NCBI GenBank assembly: GCA_013297545.1
Contig: JAAFHH010000028.1
Coordinates: 1 to 13,932, forward strand
Source of the DNA: Alphaproteobacteria bacterium
GTDB lineage: Bacteria; Pseudomonadota; Alphaproteobacteria; Elsterales; Elsteraceae
Length of the DNA: 13,932 nucleotides
Reading direction: 5' to 3'
In this document: in pieces, positions 1 through 6,894 of the stretch
Numbering within the stretch: position 1 is the stretch's first letter
Layout of the letters: each line of letters starts with the position of its first letter
Position numbers and translations under genes: made by a program
Notes under the pieces: model-generated
Told to the model about the DNA's origin: nothing
What the model saw: the letters and a program-made list of their open reading frames with translations, nothing else
Databases searched by the model: none

Positions 1-773
1 TCGGCCGTCAACGGCTCGACCAACTCGACGTGGACCGCTTGGGCATGGCCCAGGAACACCGGCACCCGCACGGCGGTTGCCGCGACCGGGATGTCCGGGT
101 CCAAGATCTTGCGCAGTTCGCGCTGTAGGGTCGCCTCTGACTCGGTCGACCCATCGCTTTCAAACCCCCCGACATGGGGAATGACGTTGAAGGCGATCTG
201 CTTGGTGAACTCGTTCTTCTCGACCGACTGGTTCACGAAGATCGAGCGGGTTTGGTGGAACAGTTCGTCCATCGCCGCTTTGCCGGCTTCCGACACCGGC
301 TCAAACGTCGTCACCACCACGCGCTTGACCGTTGCTTTGATGTGCAAGGGCTTGAGCGCCAGCGCCAACAGCACCGCGCCGGTCGAGGGGCTGGCGACAA
401 TCCGCTTCTTCGGCGGCGAGGCGAGGCTGTCGCCATTCACCTCCGGCACGATCAGCGGCACGCCCGCTTCCATGCGGTGGGCCGGCGAGACGTCGACCAC
501 CCAGGCACCGGCCGCCACGGCGCGCGGCGCGTGGGTTTTGGCGACCGAGGCGAGGCCGGCGAACAGCGCAACCGTGGTGCCGGTGAAGTCGAAGCCATCG
601 AGCGGCGTGATCGCCAGCACATGATCCTCACCGTAGGAGACCTGGACGCCGAGCGAGCGTTCGGAGGCGAGGGCGACGATCTGGTCGACCGGAAAGTCCC
701 GGTCGGCCAGGGCTTGCAGAATTTCCCGGCCGACGGCGCCAGTGGCACCGATCACGGCGAGCCGTACACTCAT
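1..773 (-). CDS. Aspartate-semialdehyde dehydrogenase-like domain lacking the catalytic cysteine (partial, C-terminus off window)
   Basis: The 257 visible residues from the internal ATG at 773-771 follow ASADH along their whole length: VIGATGAVGRE nucleotide-binding loop at 7-17, PLIVPEVN at 106-113, KPLHIK at 141-146, AFNVIPH at 194-200 and RVPVFLGH at 236-243. ASADH makes aspartate semialdehyde for lysine, threonine, methionine and diaminopimelate synthesis. Here the catalytic loop, normally NPNCST, reads SPSTGA, so the nucleophile Cys is Thr131. The usual Gln in the TYQSVSGAG segment is Glu158, and that segment reads FEPVSEAG. The late Arg237 and His243 remain. It is therefore probably a non-catalytic paralogue, comparable in kind to the Usg protein of enterobacteria. 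It is in frame with the upstream GGDEF domain, but also has its own well-placed ribosome binding site at 782-786, so it may be made alone as well. About 80 residues are missing at the C-terminus. Confidence 0.8.
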   Translation of the reverse strand, partial: MSVRLAVIGATGAVGREILQALADRDFPVDQIVALASERSLGVQVSYGEDHVLAITPLDGFDFTGTTVALFAGLASVAKTHAPRAVAAGAWVVDVSPAHRMEAGVPLIVPEVNGDSLASPPKKRIVASPSTGAVLLALALKPLHIKATVKRVVVTTFEPVSEAGKAAMDELFHQTRSIFVNQSVEKNEFTKQIAFNVIPHVGGFESDGSTESEATLQRELRKILDPDIPVAATAVRVPVFLGHAQAVHVELVEPLTA

Positions 774-2042
774 TGCATCTGTCCTCGATCCGTCGGCCAA
801 AATCACCCGATTGCGGCCTTCGTGTTTGGCGCGGTAGAGCGCCACATCGGCATCCCGCAGCATGCGGTCACCGGTTGCTCCGTGCGCCGAGCAGGCGACG
901 CCGGAGGAGAAGGTGACACTGAACGACGTGCCATTGCCGCCTTCAAAGTGTTCGGCGCCAAAGCGGCGGCGCAGGCCATCAAGCACCACATGCGCTTCGA
1001 GCGCGTTGCAGCCCGGCAGCAAGACCGCCATTTCCTCACCCCCCAGCCGCCCGACGGCATCCCCGGCGCGCCGGCCCGTGCGCAGCATCCGGCCGAGGCG
1101 GCGCAGCACCTGGTCGCCAATGCCGTGGCCGTAGGTGTCGTTGACCTTTTTGAAGTGGTCCACGTCGATCAGGCCAACACTGACCAGCGTGCCGGTGCGC
1201 GAGGCCGCCCCAATCGCCCGGGATAAGGCTTCGCGAAACGCCGCGTTCACCAACAGACCCGTCAAGCCATCGTGGCGCAGATGCCGCAGCAGCCGGTCAC
1301 GCCGAGCAGTCGCGGTTTCGACCCAGCGCACCAGCTCCGGCGGCGGTGCCGGCTTTTTCATGAAGCCGTCGCCGCCCGCCAGCAGGGCCAGGCGCTGGCG
1401 GCCGATGTCGGCTTCGCCCGAAAGATAGAGGATCGGCGTGGCAGCGAGCCGCCCGCGGTGGCGGATGACGGAGACCAGCTCCGCCCCATTGCAGTCCGGC
1501 AGGGTGAGGTCGACGATCAGCGCGTCCGGGTCACCCTCTTCGAGCATGGCGAAGGCTTCCGCCCCCGAGCCCGCGATCGCGACCTGGTGACCCTGCTGGG
1601 TCAGCGCGCGGGCGACCAATTGGGCGACGAACAGCTGATCTTCGACCAGCAGCACCTGGCGCGGCCGGGCGGCACCCGTGCGATCAACCCAGGACGCCGC
1701 CGCCACCACATCGCCCGCATCCGCATCGTCGGTGATCCAGGCAACCGCCCCCGCACGCTGGGCTGCGAGCTCTTGGTCGAAACCAAGGGCACTCAACACC
1801 GCAATGCGCGGCAAACCGTTGGGCAGATCGTCCATAGCCCGCAAGGGGGCGACACCCGCCAGCGCATCGGGTGCGTCGAGCGCGCCGAGCGTGAACCCGG
1901 CGGCCCGAATGGCCAGGCGCACGGATTCGGGCACGGACTGGTCAACCACCAGCGCCGCGCCGGCGTCCCCCGCCAGCTCCGGCGGGTTGTCAGTATCAAA
2001 AGGGGATGTTGGTTCGTCTGGAATGCCCACCGTCGCCACCAT
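1..2042 (-). CDS. Pseudo-REC / REC / GGDEF diguanylate cyclase in one open frame with an ASADH-like domain (partial)
   Basis: Reading down from the ATG at 2042-2040, the frame stays open to the window edge (680 complete codons). Residues ~28-115 look like a degenerate receiver (starts LVVDQS, ends AWITDD). Residues ~129-245 are a good receiver: acidic pair E134-D135 (LLVEDQ), phospho-acceptor D178 (LIVDLTLPD) and K230-P231. Residues ~255-411 are a GGDEF domain with metal Asp in LIDVDHFKKVND, active-site motif GGEEM at 334-338 (Met where Phe is usual) and an inhibitory I-site R325-x-x-D328 at the normal distance. This is PleD-like order, so it probably makes c-di-GMP under phosphorelay control. 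After GRNRV and about 12 linker residues the same frame enters the ASADH-like domain at residue 424. I checked every codon from 2042 to 771 and found no stop. The ATG at 2042 has only a weak Shine-Dalgarno sequence. It lies 69 bp after bdhA on the same strand. A one-base error near 810 would turn this into two genes. Confidence 0.75.
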   Translation of the reverse strand, partial: MVATVGIPDEPTSPFDTDNPPELAGDAGAALVVDQSVPESVRLAIRAAGFTLGALDAPDALAGVAPLRAMDDLPNGLPRIAVLSALGFDQELAAQRAGAVAWITDDADAGDVVAAASWVDRTGAARPRQVLLVEDQLFVAQLVARALTQQGHQVAIAGSGAEAFAMLEEGDPDALIVDLTLPDCNGAELVSVIRHRGRLAATPILYLSGEADIGRQRLALLAGGDGFMKKPAPPPELVRWVETATARRDRLLRHLRHDGLTGLLVNAAFREALSRAIGAASRTGTLVSVGLIDVDHFKKVNDTYGHGIGDQVLRRLGRMLRTGRRAGDAVGRLGGEEMAVLLPGCNALEAHVVLDGLRRRFGAEHFEGGNGTSFSVTFSSGVACSAHGATGDRMLRDADVALYRAKHEGRNRVILADGSRTDAMSVRLAVIGATGAVGREILQALADRDFPVDQIVALASERSLGVQVSYGEDHVLAITPLDGFDFTGTTVALFAGLASVAKTHAPRAVAAGAWVVDVSPAHRMEAGVPLIVPEVNGDSLASPPKKRIVASPSTGAVLLALALKPLHIKATVKRVVVTTFEPVSEAGKAAMDELFHQTRSIFVNQSVEKNEFTKQIAFNVIPHVGGFESDGSTESEATLQRELRKILDPDIPVAATAVRVPVFLGHAQAVHVELVEPLTA
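782..786 (-). promoter_or_regulatory. Internal Shine-Dalgarno before the ASADH-like start
   Basis: GAGGA on the minus strand lies 8 nt before the ATG at 773-771, inside the last codons of the GGDEF part. ASADH proteins normally begin at this point (Met followed by the VxVVGATG strand). This supports independent initiation of the ASADH-like polypeptide even if a fused product also exists. Confidence 0.55.
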
Positions 2043-2111
2043 CGCTGCCGCGCGTCCGTGCTTACACCCTCGACACCGCGGCGCCAAGGGTTGGTGGGAC
2101 CACAGGTCGCC

Positions 2112-2903
2112 CTACTGCGCCGTCCACCCGCCATCCATCACCAGGTTCACCCCGGTCATCCCCTGTGCGGCTTCCGAGCACAAGAACACCACCTGGGCCG
2201 CCAGCTGCTCCGGCGTCACAAACCGTTTGGAGGGTTGCTTCTCGCCCAGCAGCTGGTCGGTCGCGGCTTCCACCGTGATGCCCTGCTTGGCCGCGCGGTC
2301 GTCGATCTGCTTTTGCACCAGCGGGGTTAGCACCCAGCCCGGGCAGACGGCGTTGCAGGTGATCTGGCGGGTGGCGTTTTCCAGCGCCGTCACTTTGGTC
2401 AGGCCAATCACGCCGTGCTTGGCGGCGACGTACGCCGACTTCTCGGCACTCGCCACGATGCCGTGGACCGAGGCGACATTGACGATCCGGCCCCAGTTGC
2501 GCGCCTGCATGCCGGGCAGCACGCGCTTGGTCGCGTGGAACACGGCCGAGAGGTTGATCGCGATCACCGCGTCCCAGCGCTCTTCGGGGAAGTCTTGGAT
2601 CGGGGCGACGAACTGGATGCCGGCGTTGTTGATCAGGATATCGACGTGCCCGCCGAGTGCTTCGCCGGCCGCCACCATCTCCGCAATCGCGGCGGGCTTC
2701 GAGAGGTCAGCACCACTGAAGCCAACCTTGACACCCTTGCCCATGGCGGCGACTTCCTTGATCAGCGCATCCGCCGTCACGCCCGGCGGCAAGAAGCCGT
2801 TCAGCAGCACGTGCGCGCCATCAGCCGCGAGGGCCTTGGCGACGGCGAGGCCGATCCCGCTGGTGGAGCCAGTGACGATGGCGGTTTTGCCGGTGCTCGA
2901 CAT
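2112..2903 (-). CDS. bdhA: D-3-hydroxybutyrate dehydrogenase (short-chain dehydrogenase)
   Basis: This 263-residue cytoplasmic SDR interconverts D-3-hydroxybutyrate and acetoacetate with NAD, the last oxidation step in use of poly-hydroxybutyrate. Visible motifs are the cofactor loop TGSTSGIG at 11-18, NNAG at 92-95 and the catalytic tetrad N117, S145, Y158, K162. The four residues that bind the substrate carboxylate in the Pseudomonas fragi enzyme, as I recall them, are all present at matching spacing: Q97, H147, K155 and Q199. The C-terminus MDGGWTAQ is typical of the family, and length is normal. The start at 2903 has GAGGAGA 7 nt upstream. It follows the DUF1192 gene by 20 bp on the same strand, so the two are probably one operon. 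No terminator is evident after the TAG at 2114-2112, and the REC-GGDEF gene begins 69 bp later, so read-through is possible. Confidence 0.95.
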   Translation of the reverse strand: MSSTGKTAIVTGSTSGIGLAVAKALAADGAHVLLNGFLPPGVTADALIKEVAAMGKGVKVGFSGADLSKPAAIAEMVAAGEALGGHVDILINNAGIQFVAPIQDFPEERWDAVIAINLSAVFHATKRVLPGMQARNWGRIVNVASVHGIVASAEKSAYVAAKHGVIGLTKVTALENATRQITCNAVCPGWVLTPLVQKQIDDRAAKQGITVEAATDQLLGEKQPSKRFVTPEQLAAQVVFLCSEAAQGMTGVNLVMDGGWTAQ

Positions 2904-2923
2904 GGGAGTGTCTCCTCGAAGGG

Positions 2924-3097
2924 CTAGCGTTTGAACAGCGCGTCGGCGCCGCTGCGGTGGGCGGTTTTGGCGGCGATCGCGGCGCGCAGGCGCTCGATCT
3001 CGCGGGTGTGATCCTCAATCATGGCGCTCAGATCTGCAACGCTGAACCGGCTGAGATCAACCGGGCGGGTGGGCGGCGCGGGTGCGTCTTCGTCCAT
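2924..3097 (-). CDS. DUF1192 family small protein
   Basis: This 57-residue protein starts at the ATG at 3097-3095 and stops at TAG 2926-2924. It has an acidic, proline-rich N-terminus (MDEDAPAPP), then SVADLSAMIEDHTREIERL, which is a short amphipathic coiled-coil-like helix, and ends GADALFKR. This is the pattern of DUF1192, a small alphaproteobacterial family of unknown role often encoded beside a PIG3-type quinone oxidoreductase, as here. GGAG lies about 9 nt before the start. It is transcribed divergently from the quinone oxidoreductase over a 66-bp gap and lies 20 bp upstream of bdhA. Heptad-like spacing of Leu/Ile at the helix suggests oligomerisation; no catalytic motif is visible. Confidence 0.85.
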   Translation of the reverse strand: MDEDAPAPPTRPVDLSRFSVADLSAMIEDHTREIERLRAAIAAKTAHRSGADALFKR

Positions 3098-3163
3098 GGC
3101 GTTTTGCTCCGCCGCTTTCTATGGTGGCCACTCCTATCCAGAACTCTGCCTGAGAGCCGGTCC
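3098..3163. promoter_or_regulatory. Divergent intergenic region DUF1192-bdhA / quinone oxidoreductase
   Basis: This 66-bp gap separates divergent starts at 3097 (minus) and 3164 (plus) and must carry 5' signals for both units unless promoters lie inside the genes. Each start has a usable Shine-Dalgarno (GGAG on the minus side, GAGAG about 8 nt before 3164 on the plus side). I saw no convincing -35/-10 pair or dyad. Confidence 0.4.
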
Positions 3164-4165
3164 ATGCTGCAACCGCTGCCCGAAACCATGCTGGTGGTCG
3201 ATATCCTCAATCCCGGCGGGCCGGAGGTGCTGCGCACGCAGCCGCGCTCGCTCCCGCGCCCCGCGGCGACCGAGGTGCTGATCAAGGTGGAGGCCGCCGG
3301 CGTCAACCGGCCGGACGTCGCCCAGCGCGAAGGCCGCTACCCGCCGCCGCCGGGCGCACCCGATGTGCCGGGCCTGGAAGTGGCGGGCCGCATCGTATCG
3401 GTGGGGGCGGCGGTCAAGCGCTGGCACCCGGGTGATGCCGTGTGTGCGCTGGTCGCGGGTGGCGGCTACGCGGAATATTGCGTGGCGCCCGCCGTGCAGT
3501 GCCTGCCGATCCCCGCCGGCTTCGACATGGTGCAGGCAGCCGCCTTGCCGGAGACGTTCTTCACGGTCTGGCACAATGTGTTCCAGCGCGGCCGCTTGCA
3601 GGCGGGCGAGTGGTTGCTCGTCCATGGCGGGGCGTCCGGCATCGGCACCACGGCAATCCAGCTCGCCAGCGCCTTTGGTGCGCATGTTATCACCACCGTC
3701 GGCGGGCCGGAGAAGATCGGGCCGGTCACCAAGCTGGGGGCGACCCGCGCGATTGATCACCGCTCGGAAGACTTCGTCGCCGCGGTGAAGGAAGTGACCC
3801 AAGGCCGCGGGGTCGACGTCGTGCTCGACATGGTCGGCGGCAGCTACATCCAGCGCAACATCGAAGCCCTTGCCGTCGACGGGCGCCTGGTGCAGATCGC
3901 CTTCCTGCAGGGCGCGAAGCTCGAAGTGTCCTTGCTGCCGGTGATGACCAAGCGGCTGACCATCACGGGTTCGACCTTGCGTCCGCGCACGGTGGAGGCG
4001 AAAGGCCAGATGGCCGGCGAGCTCGAAGCCAAAGTCTGGCCATTACTGGCGAGCGGGCGGGTAAAGCCGGTGATCCACGCGACGTTCCCGCTCAGCGATG
4101 CCGAAGGGGCGCACCGGATGATGGAAAGCTCGCGCCACATCGGCAAGATCGTGCTGGTGCCGTAG
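3164..4165 (+). CDS. NAD(P)H-quinone oxidoreductase, PIG3/TP53I3-like MDR family
   Basis: This 333-residue zinc-free medium-chain reductase probably uses NADPH to reduce quinones or related carbonyl compounds. The N-terminal GroES-like half contains VNRPDVAQREGRYPPPPG at 47-64 and the PGLEVAG motif at 69-75, characteristic of the PIG3 subgroup. The Rossmann loop HGGASGIGTTAIQLA is at 154-168. It continues with LGATRAIDHR at 191-200 and ends normally with HIGKIVLVP. No zinc-ligand Cys cluster is present. The frame is open from 2957, but homology begins near ETMLVVDI. I chose ATG 3164 because it gives family length and has GAGAG upstream; ATG 3188 is the alternative, without a ribosome site. 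Transcribed divergently from DUF1192-bdhA; trcR follows after 94 bp. Confidence 0.93.
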   Translation: MLQPLPETMLVVDILNPGGPEVLRTQPRSLPRPAATEVLIKVEAAGVNRPDVAQREGRYPPPPGAPDVPGLEVAGRIVSVGAAVKRWHPGDAVCALVAGGGYAEYCVAPAVQCLPIPAGFDMVQAAALPETFFTVWHNVFQRGRLQAGEWLLVHGGASGIGTTAIQLASAFGAHVITTVGGPEKIGPVTKLGATRAIDHRSEDFVAAVKEVTQGRGVDVVLDMVGGSYIQRNIEALAVDGRLVQIAFLQGAKLEVSLLPVMTKRLTITGSTLRPRTVEAKGQMAGELEAKVWPLLASGRVKPVIHATFPLSDAEGAHRMMESSRHIGKIVLVP

Positions 4166-4221
4166 ACACGCCTCTGCTACCCCTTAACCGCGGCCGCGTT
4201 TTTCGACGCTGCCGCGGGCGC

Positions 4222-4235
4222 TTGGCTATTGCCAA
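4222..4235. promoter_or_regulatory. Short inverted repeat in the trcR leader
   Basis: Perfect 5-bp arms TTGGC / GCCAA flank a 4-nt centre, ending 25 nt before the trcR start. It could be a small operator or a weak leader hairpin. A TTAACC sequence, a CtrA-like half-site, lies at 4184-4189. Both are short enough to occur by chance. Confidence 0.25.
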
Positions 4236-4250
4236 CACGCAAGAACACCT

Positions 4251-4255
4251 GGAGG
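4251..4255 (+). promoter_or_regulatory. Shine-Dalgarno deciding the trcR start
   Basis: GGAGG lies 4 nt before ATG 4260 and only 1 nt before the overlapping ATG 4257, so initiation at 4260 is the more likely. Confidence 0.6.
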
Positions 4256-4259
4256 AATG

Positions 4260-4835
4260 ATGGCCCTGCCGTTGATGCCAAAGGCCACTGCCGTGTGGCT
4301 GGTGGAAAACACCACGCTGAGCTTCGAACAGATCGGTGCATTTTGCGGGCTGCATGCCCTTGAAGTGCAAGCAATCGCCGATGGCGAAGTGGCGCAGGGC
4401 ATTGTCGGCTTGGATCCAATCCAGAACGGGCAATTGTCTGCAGCCGAAATCGCCCGTTGCGCGGCCGATCCGAAGGCGCGGTTGACCTTGAAGGTGCCGG
4501 ACGTTGTCCTGCCCCCGGTCAAGACCCGCACCGGTGGCCGCTACACGCCGATCACCAAGCGCCAGGACAAGCCCGATGCAATCGCCTGGCTGTTGAAGAA
4601 CGCACCGGAACTGTCCGATGGGCAGATCGGCAAGCTGCTCGGCACCACCAAGGACACGATCGAGCGGATCAAGACCAAGGGCCACTGGAACAGCGTGAAC
4701 ATCAAGGCACGCCACCCGGTGCAACTGGGTCTGTGCGCCCAAGCCGAACTCGACCAAGCGGTTGAGAAGGCGCGCGCCAACCTGCCGCCGGACGCACCGC
4801 GGCCCGCCCCCCAGCTCGACGTCGAAGGCGAGTAG
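4260..4835 (+). CDS. trcR: TrcR, DUF1013 cell-cycle transcriptional regulator
   Basis: This 191-residue cytoplasmic protein matches the DUF1013 family, which is conserved in Alphaproteobacteria. In Caulobacter, TrcR associates with RNA polymerase and promotes transcription of the cell-cycle master gene ctrA. Diagnostic segments are PLMPKATAVWLVENTTLSFE from residue 4, LEVQAIADGEVAQGIVGLDP at 34-53 and a helix-turn-helix-like region at ~105-138 (SDGQIGKLLGTTKDTIERIK). The C-terminal ~20 residues are Pro/acidic and probably flexible. Two ATGs stand in tandem at 4257 and 4260. The GGAGG at 4251-4255 leaves only 1 nt to the first but 4 nt to the second, and family members begin a few residues before PLMPKA, so 4260 is preferred. 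It is followed by the ABC exporter after 51 bp with no terminator, so co-transcription is plausible. Confidence 0.93.
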   Translation: MALPLMPKATAVWLVENTTLSFEQIGAFCGLHALEVQAIADGEVAQGIVGLDPIQNGQLSAAEIARCAADPKARLTLKVPDVVLPPVKTRTGGRYTPITKRQDKPDAIAWLLKNAPELSDGQIGKLLGTTKDTIERIKTKGHWNSVNIKARHPVQLGLCAQAELDQAVEKARANLPPDAPRPAPQLDVEGE

Positions 4836-4886
4836 CCGACTGGTCCTTTTCGGCCGACCGTGCTCTGCTGGCGCGAGGAGGCCTGA

Positions 4887-6740
4887 ATGTTCCGGTGGTT
4901 TGAGACCCGCGTTGATGTCACGGCCCCGCCGCCACCGGGCGCGCCGCCCGCGGGTACGCTTGCGTTCTATTGGCACTTCATCCGCCAGATGCGCACGCTC
5001 TACGGGGCGATGTTCGCAACCGGCCTGGTGGTTTCCAGCTTAGACGCGATGATCCCGGTGTTCATCGGCCGGGTGGTGGCGCTGATCTCTGCCCCCGATC
5101 CGGCAGCCGCCCTGCAGGAGAATTGGCCGTGGCTCGCGGCCATGGCCGGCGTGCTGTTGGTCGTGCGCCCATCGGTCCAAGTGCTCGACGCGCTGGTGCG
5201 CAACAGTGCGGTCGCACCTGCCGGCAACAGCATGGTGCGCTGGCAGAGCCACTGGCACGTGGTGCGCCAATCCTGGAGCTTCTTCCAAGCAGACTTCGCT
5301 GGCCGCATCGCCAACCGGGTGATGCAGGTCGGCCATGCCTTGCGCGAGACCGTGATCGCCGCGGTGCGCGCGGTTTGGTACATCTTGGTGTTCGGCTCGG
5401 CGGCACTCGCCGTGTTGGCGGTGCTCGAGCCGCTGCTGATGATCCCGCTGCTGGTCTGGATCGTGCTCTACTGCTGCCTGCTGCGCTGGATGGTGCCGCG
5501 CCTGCACCGCTGGGCCAGAGAATCGTCCCAAGTCCGCTCGATGCTGATGGGCCGGATTGTCGACAGCTACACCAACATCCTGACTGTCAAGCTGTTCGCC
5601 AAAGCGCGCGACGAAGACAACCACGTCGAAGAAGCGATTACCGCGCACTTGACCACGATGCAGGCGCACAACCGGGTGATCGTTGGCTTCATCTGGGGCC
5701 TGGCGACCATCAACGCCTGCCTGCTGACCTCGATGGGGGGTCTGTCGCTGTGGCTGTGGAGCACGGGCGACTTGTCGGTCGCTGCCGTCGCGACAGCGCT
5801 GCCGCTCTGCCTGCAGATCGCCAACATGTCCGGCTGGGTGGCGCTTGAGCTCGCCGCCATCTTCGAGAACATCGGTGTGGTCCAAGAAGGCATGGAAACC
5901 ATCGCCGTGCCGCACGATCTGACCGACCAGCCGAATGCCCCCGACCTTAAAGTTTCTCAGGGCGAGATCCGCTTTGAAGACGTGCGCTTCACCTACGGGA
6001 TGGAGCGCGCCGTGCTCGACGGCCTTACCCTCACGATCCGGCCGGGCGAGCGGATCGGCCTGGTCGGGCGCTCCGGGGCCGGCAAATCGACCTTGGTCAA
6101 CCTCTTGCTGCGCTTCTTCGAGGTGGAGGGCGGGCGGATCCTGGTCGATGGCCAGGATATCGCCACGGTCAGCCAAGAATCGCTCCGCCAGTCGATCGCG
6201 ATGGTGACGCAAGACACATCGCTGCTGCACCGATCGATCGCGGAGAACATCCGCTACGGCCGACGCTCCGCCAGTGACGCGGAGGTGATTGCCGCAGCCG
6301 AGCAGGCGCACGCCGATGGCTTCATCGCGCAGCTGGAAGACTGGCGGGGTCGTCGGGGGTTTGAGGCTCATGTTGGCGAACGCGGCGTGAAACTCTCTGG
6401 CGGCCAGCGCCAACGCATCGCGATTGCGCGCGTGATTTTGAAAGACGCGCCGATCCTGGTGCTGGATGAGGCGACCTCTGCGCTCGACAGCGAAGTGGAA
6501 GCCGCGATCCAAGATCAGCTCGATGGCTTGATGGCCGGCAAAACCGTGATCGCGATTGCGCACCGCCTGTCCACCATTGCCCGGCTCGACCGGTTGATCA
6601 TCCTGGATGCCGGCCGCATCGTCGAAGACGGCAGCCACGAGGAACTGCTGGCCAAGGGCGGCGTCTACGCTGATCTCTGGCGCCGCCAAAGCGGTGGGTT
6701 TTTGGCAGCGGACCCCGGCGACGCGTTGGCAGCCGATTAG
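4887..6740 (+). CDS. ABC exporter half-transporter (permease fused to ATPase), MsbA/ABCB-like
   Basis: A 617-residue inner-membrane protein that would work as a homodimer or with a partner to export a lipid, peptide or drug-like substrate; the substrate cannot be told from sequence. The N-terminal permease (~25-335) has hydrophobic spans near 41-62, 82-94, 157-178, 182-200, 264-290 and 296-312. The nucleotide-binding domain (~360-600) is complete: Walker A GRSGAGKST at 394-402, Q-loop Q442, signature LSGGQ at 503-507, Walker B ILVLDE at 523-528 with catalytic E528, D-loop SALD at 531-534 and H-loop H559. GAGGAGG at 4875-4881 precedes the ATG by 5 nt. It lies 51 bp after trcR and is closed by a hairpin terminator. 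The N-terminal ~24 residues are Pro-rich and probably unstructured. Confidence 0.93.
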   Translation: MFRWFETRVDVTAPPPPGAPPAGTLAFYWHFIRQMRTLYGAMFATGLVVSSLDAMIPVFIGRVVALISAPDPAAALQENWPWLAAMAGVLLVVRPSVQVLDALVRNSAVAPAGNSMVRWQSHWHVVRQSWSFFQADFAGRIANRVMQVGHALRETVIAAVRAVWYILVFGSAALAVLAVLEPLLMIPLLVWIVLYCCLLRWMVPRLHRWARESSQVRSMLMGRIVDSYTNILTVKLFAKARDEDNHVEEAITAHLTTMQAHNRVIVGFIWGLATINACLLTSMGGLSLWLWSTGDLSVAAVATALPLCLQIANMSGWVALELAAIFENIGVVQEGMETIAVPHDLTDQPNAPDLKVSQGEIRFEDVRFTYGMERAVLDGLTLTIRPGERIGLVGRSGAGKSTLVNLLLRFFEVEGGRILVDGQDIATVSQESLRQSIAMVTQDTSLLHRSIAENIRYGRRSASDAEVIAAAEQAHADGFIAQLEDWRGRRGFEAHVGERGVKLSGGQRQRIAIARVILKDAPILVLDEATSALDSEVEAAIQDQLDGLMAGKTVIAIAHRLSTIARLDRLIILDAGRIVEDGSHEELLAKGGVYADLWRRQSGGFLAADPGDALAAD

Positions 6741-6743
6741 CCT

Positions 6744-6771
6744 GTGGCCGTTCGGCCACGCTTAGGTTTTT
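6744..6771 (+). terminator. Rho-independent terminator after the ABC exporter gene
   Basis: GTGGCCG (6744-6750) pairs with CGGCCAC (6753-6759), a GC-rich hairpin. It is followed a few bases later by a run of five T (6767-6771). It starts 4 nt after the stop codon and separates this unit from the promoter at 6796. Confidence 0.7.
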
Positions 6772-6795
6772 CTGCAACATAGGCCCCGCGTGTTC

Positions 6796-6824
6796 TTGAG
6801 GCGGCGGACTGATCGTTCTATGAT
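6796..6824 (+). promoter_or_regulatory. Sigma70-like promoter for the TAXI protein gene
   Basis: TTGAGG (6796-6801) and TATGAT (6819-6824) are separated by exactly 17 bp, each near the housekeeping consensus. The spot fits well: just after a terminator and about 70 bp before the next start. Transcription would begin near 6831. Confidence 0.6.
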
Positions 6825-6894
6825 AAGTCGTACGAATCGAACAGCGGCACTGGTCCGATAGGGGGTCTGGCAGCGCGCTGATCTGGTGTCCCCG

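Noticed and set aside
174..1226. 350-codon open frame on the plus strand
   Set aside because: It is antisense to the ASADH-like and GGDEF coding sequence, which has clear homology; the plus-strand product is Arg/His/Gly-rich with no recognisable motif, typical of a shadow frame in GC-rich DNA.
774..2042. c-di-GMP circuit linking the GGDEF protein with the PilZ protein at 8026-8382
   Set aside because: They are 6 kb apart, on opposite strands and in different units, and the PilZ arginine motif is incomplete; co-location alone is not evidence.
4188..4202. CGCGGCCGCG followed by TTTTT after the quinone reductase gene, as a terminator
   Set aside because: The palindrome has no loop; allowing one leaves a 3-bp stem, too weak to call.
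5040..6689. 549-codon open frame antisense to the ABC exporter
   Set aside because: Long antisense frames are expected in GC-rich genes with strong third-position bias; the sense strand has all ABC motifs and the antisense product has none.
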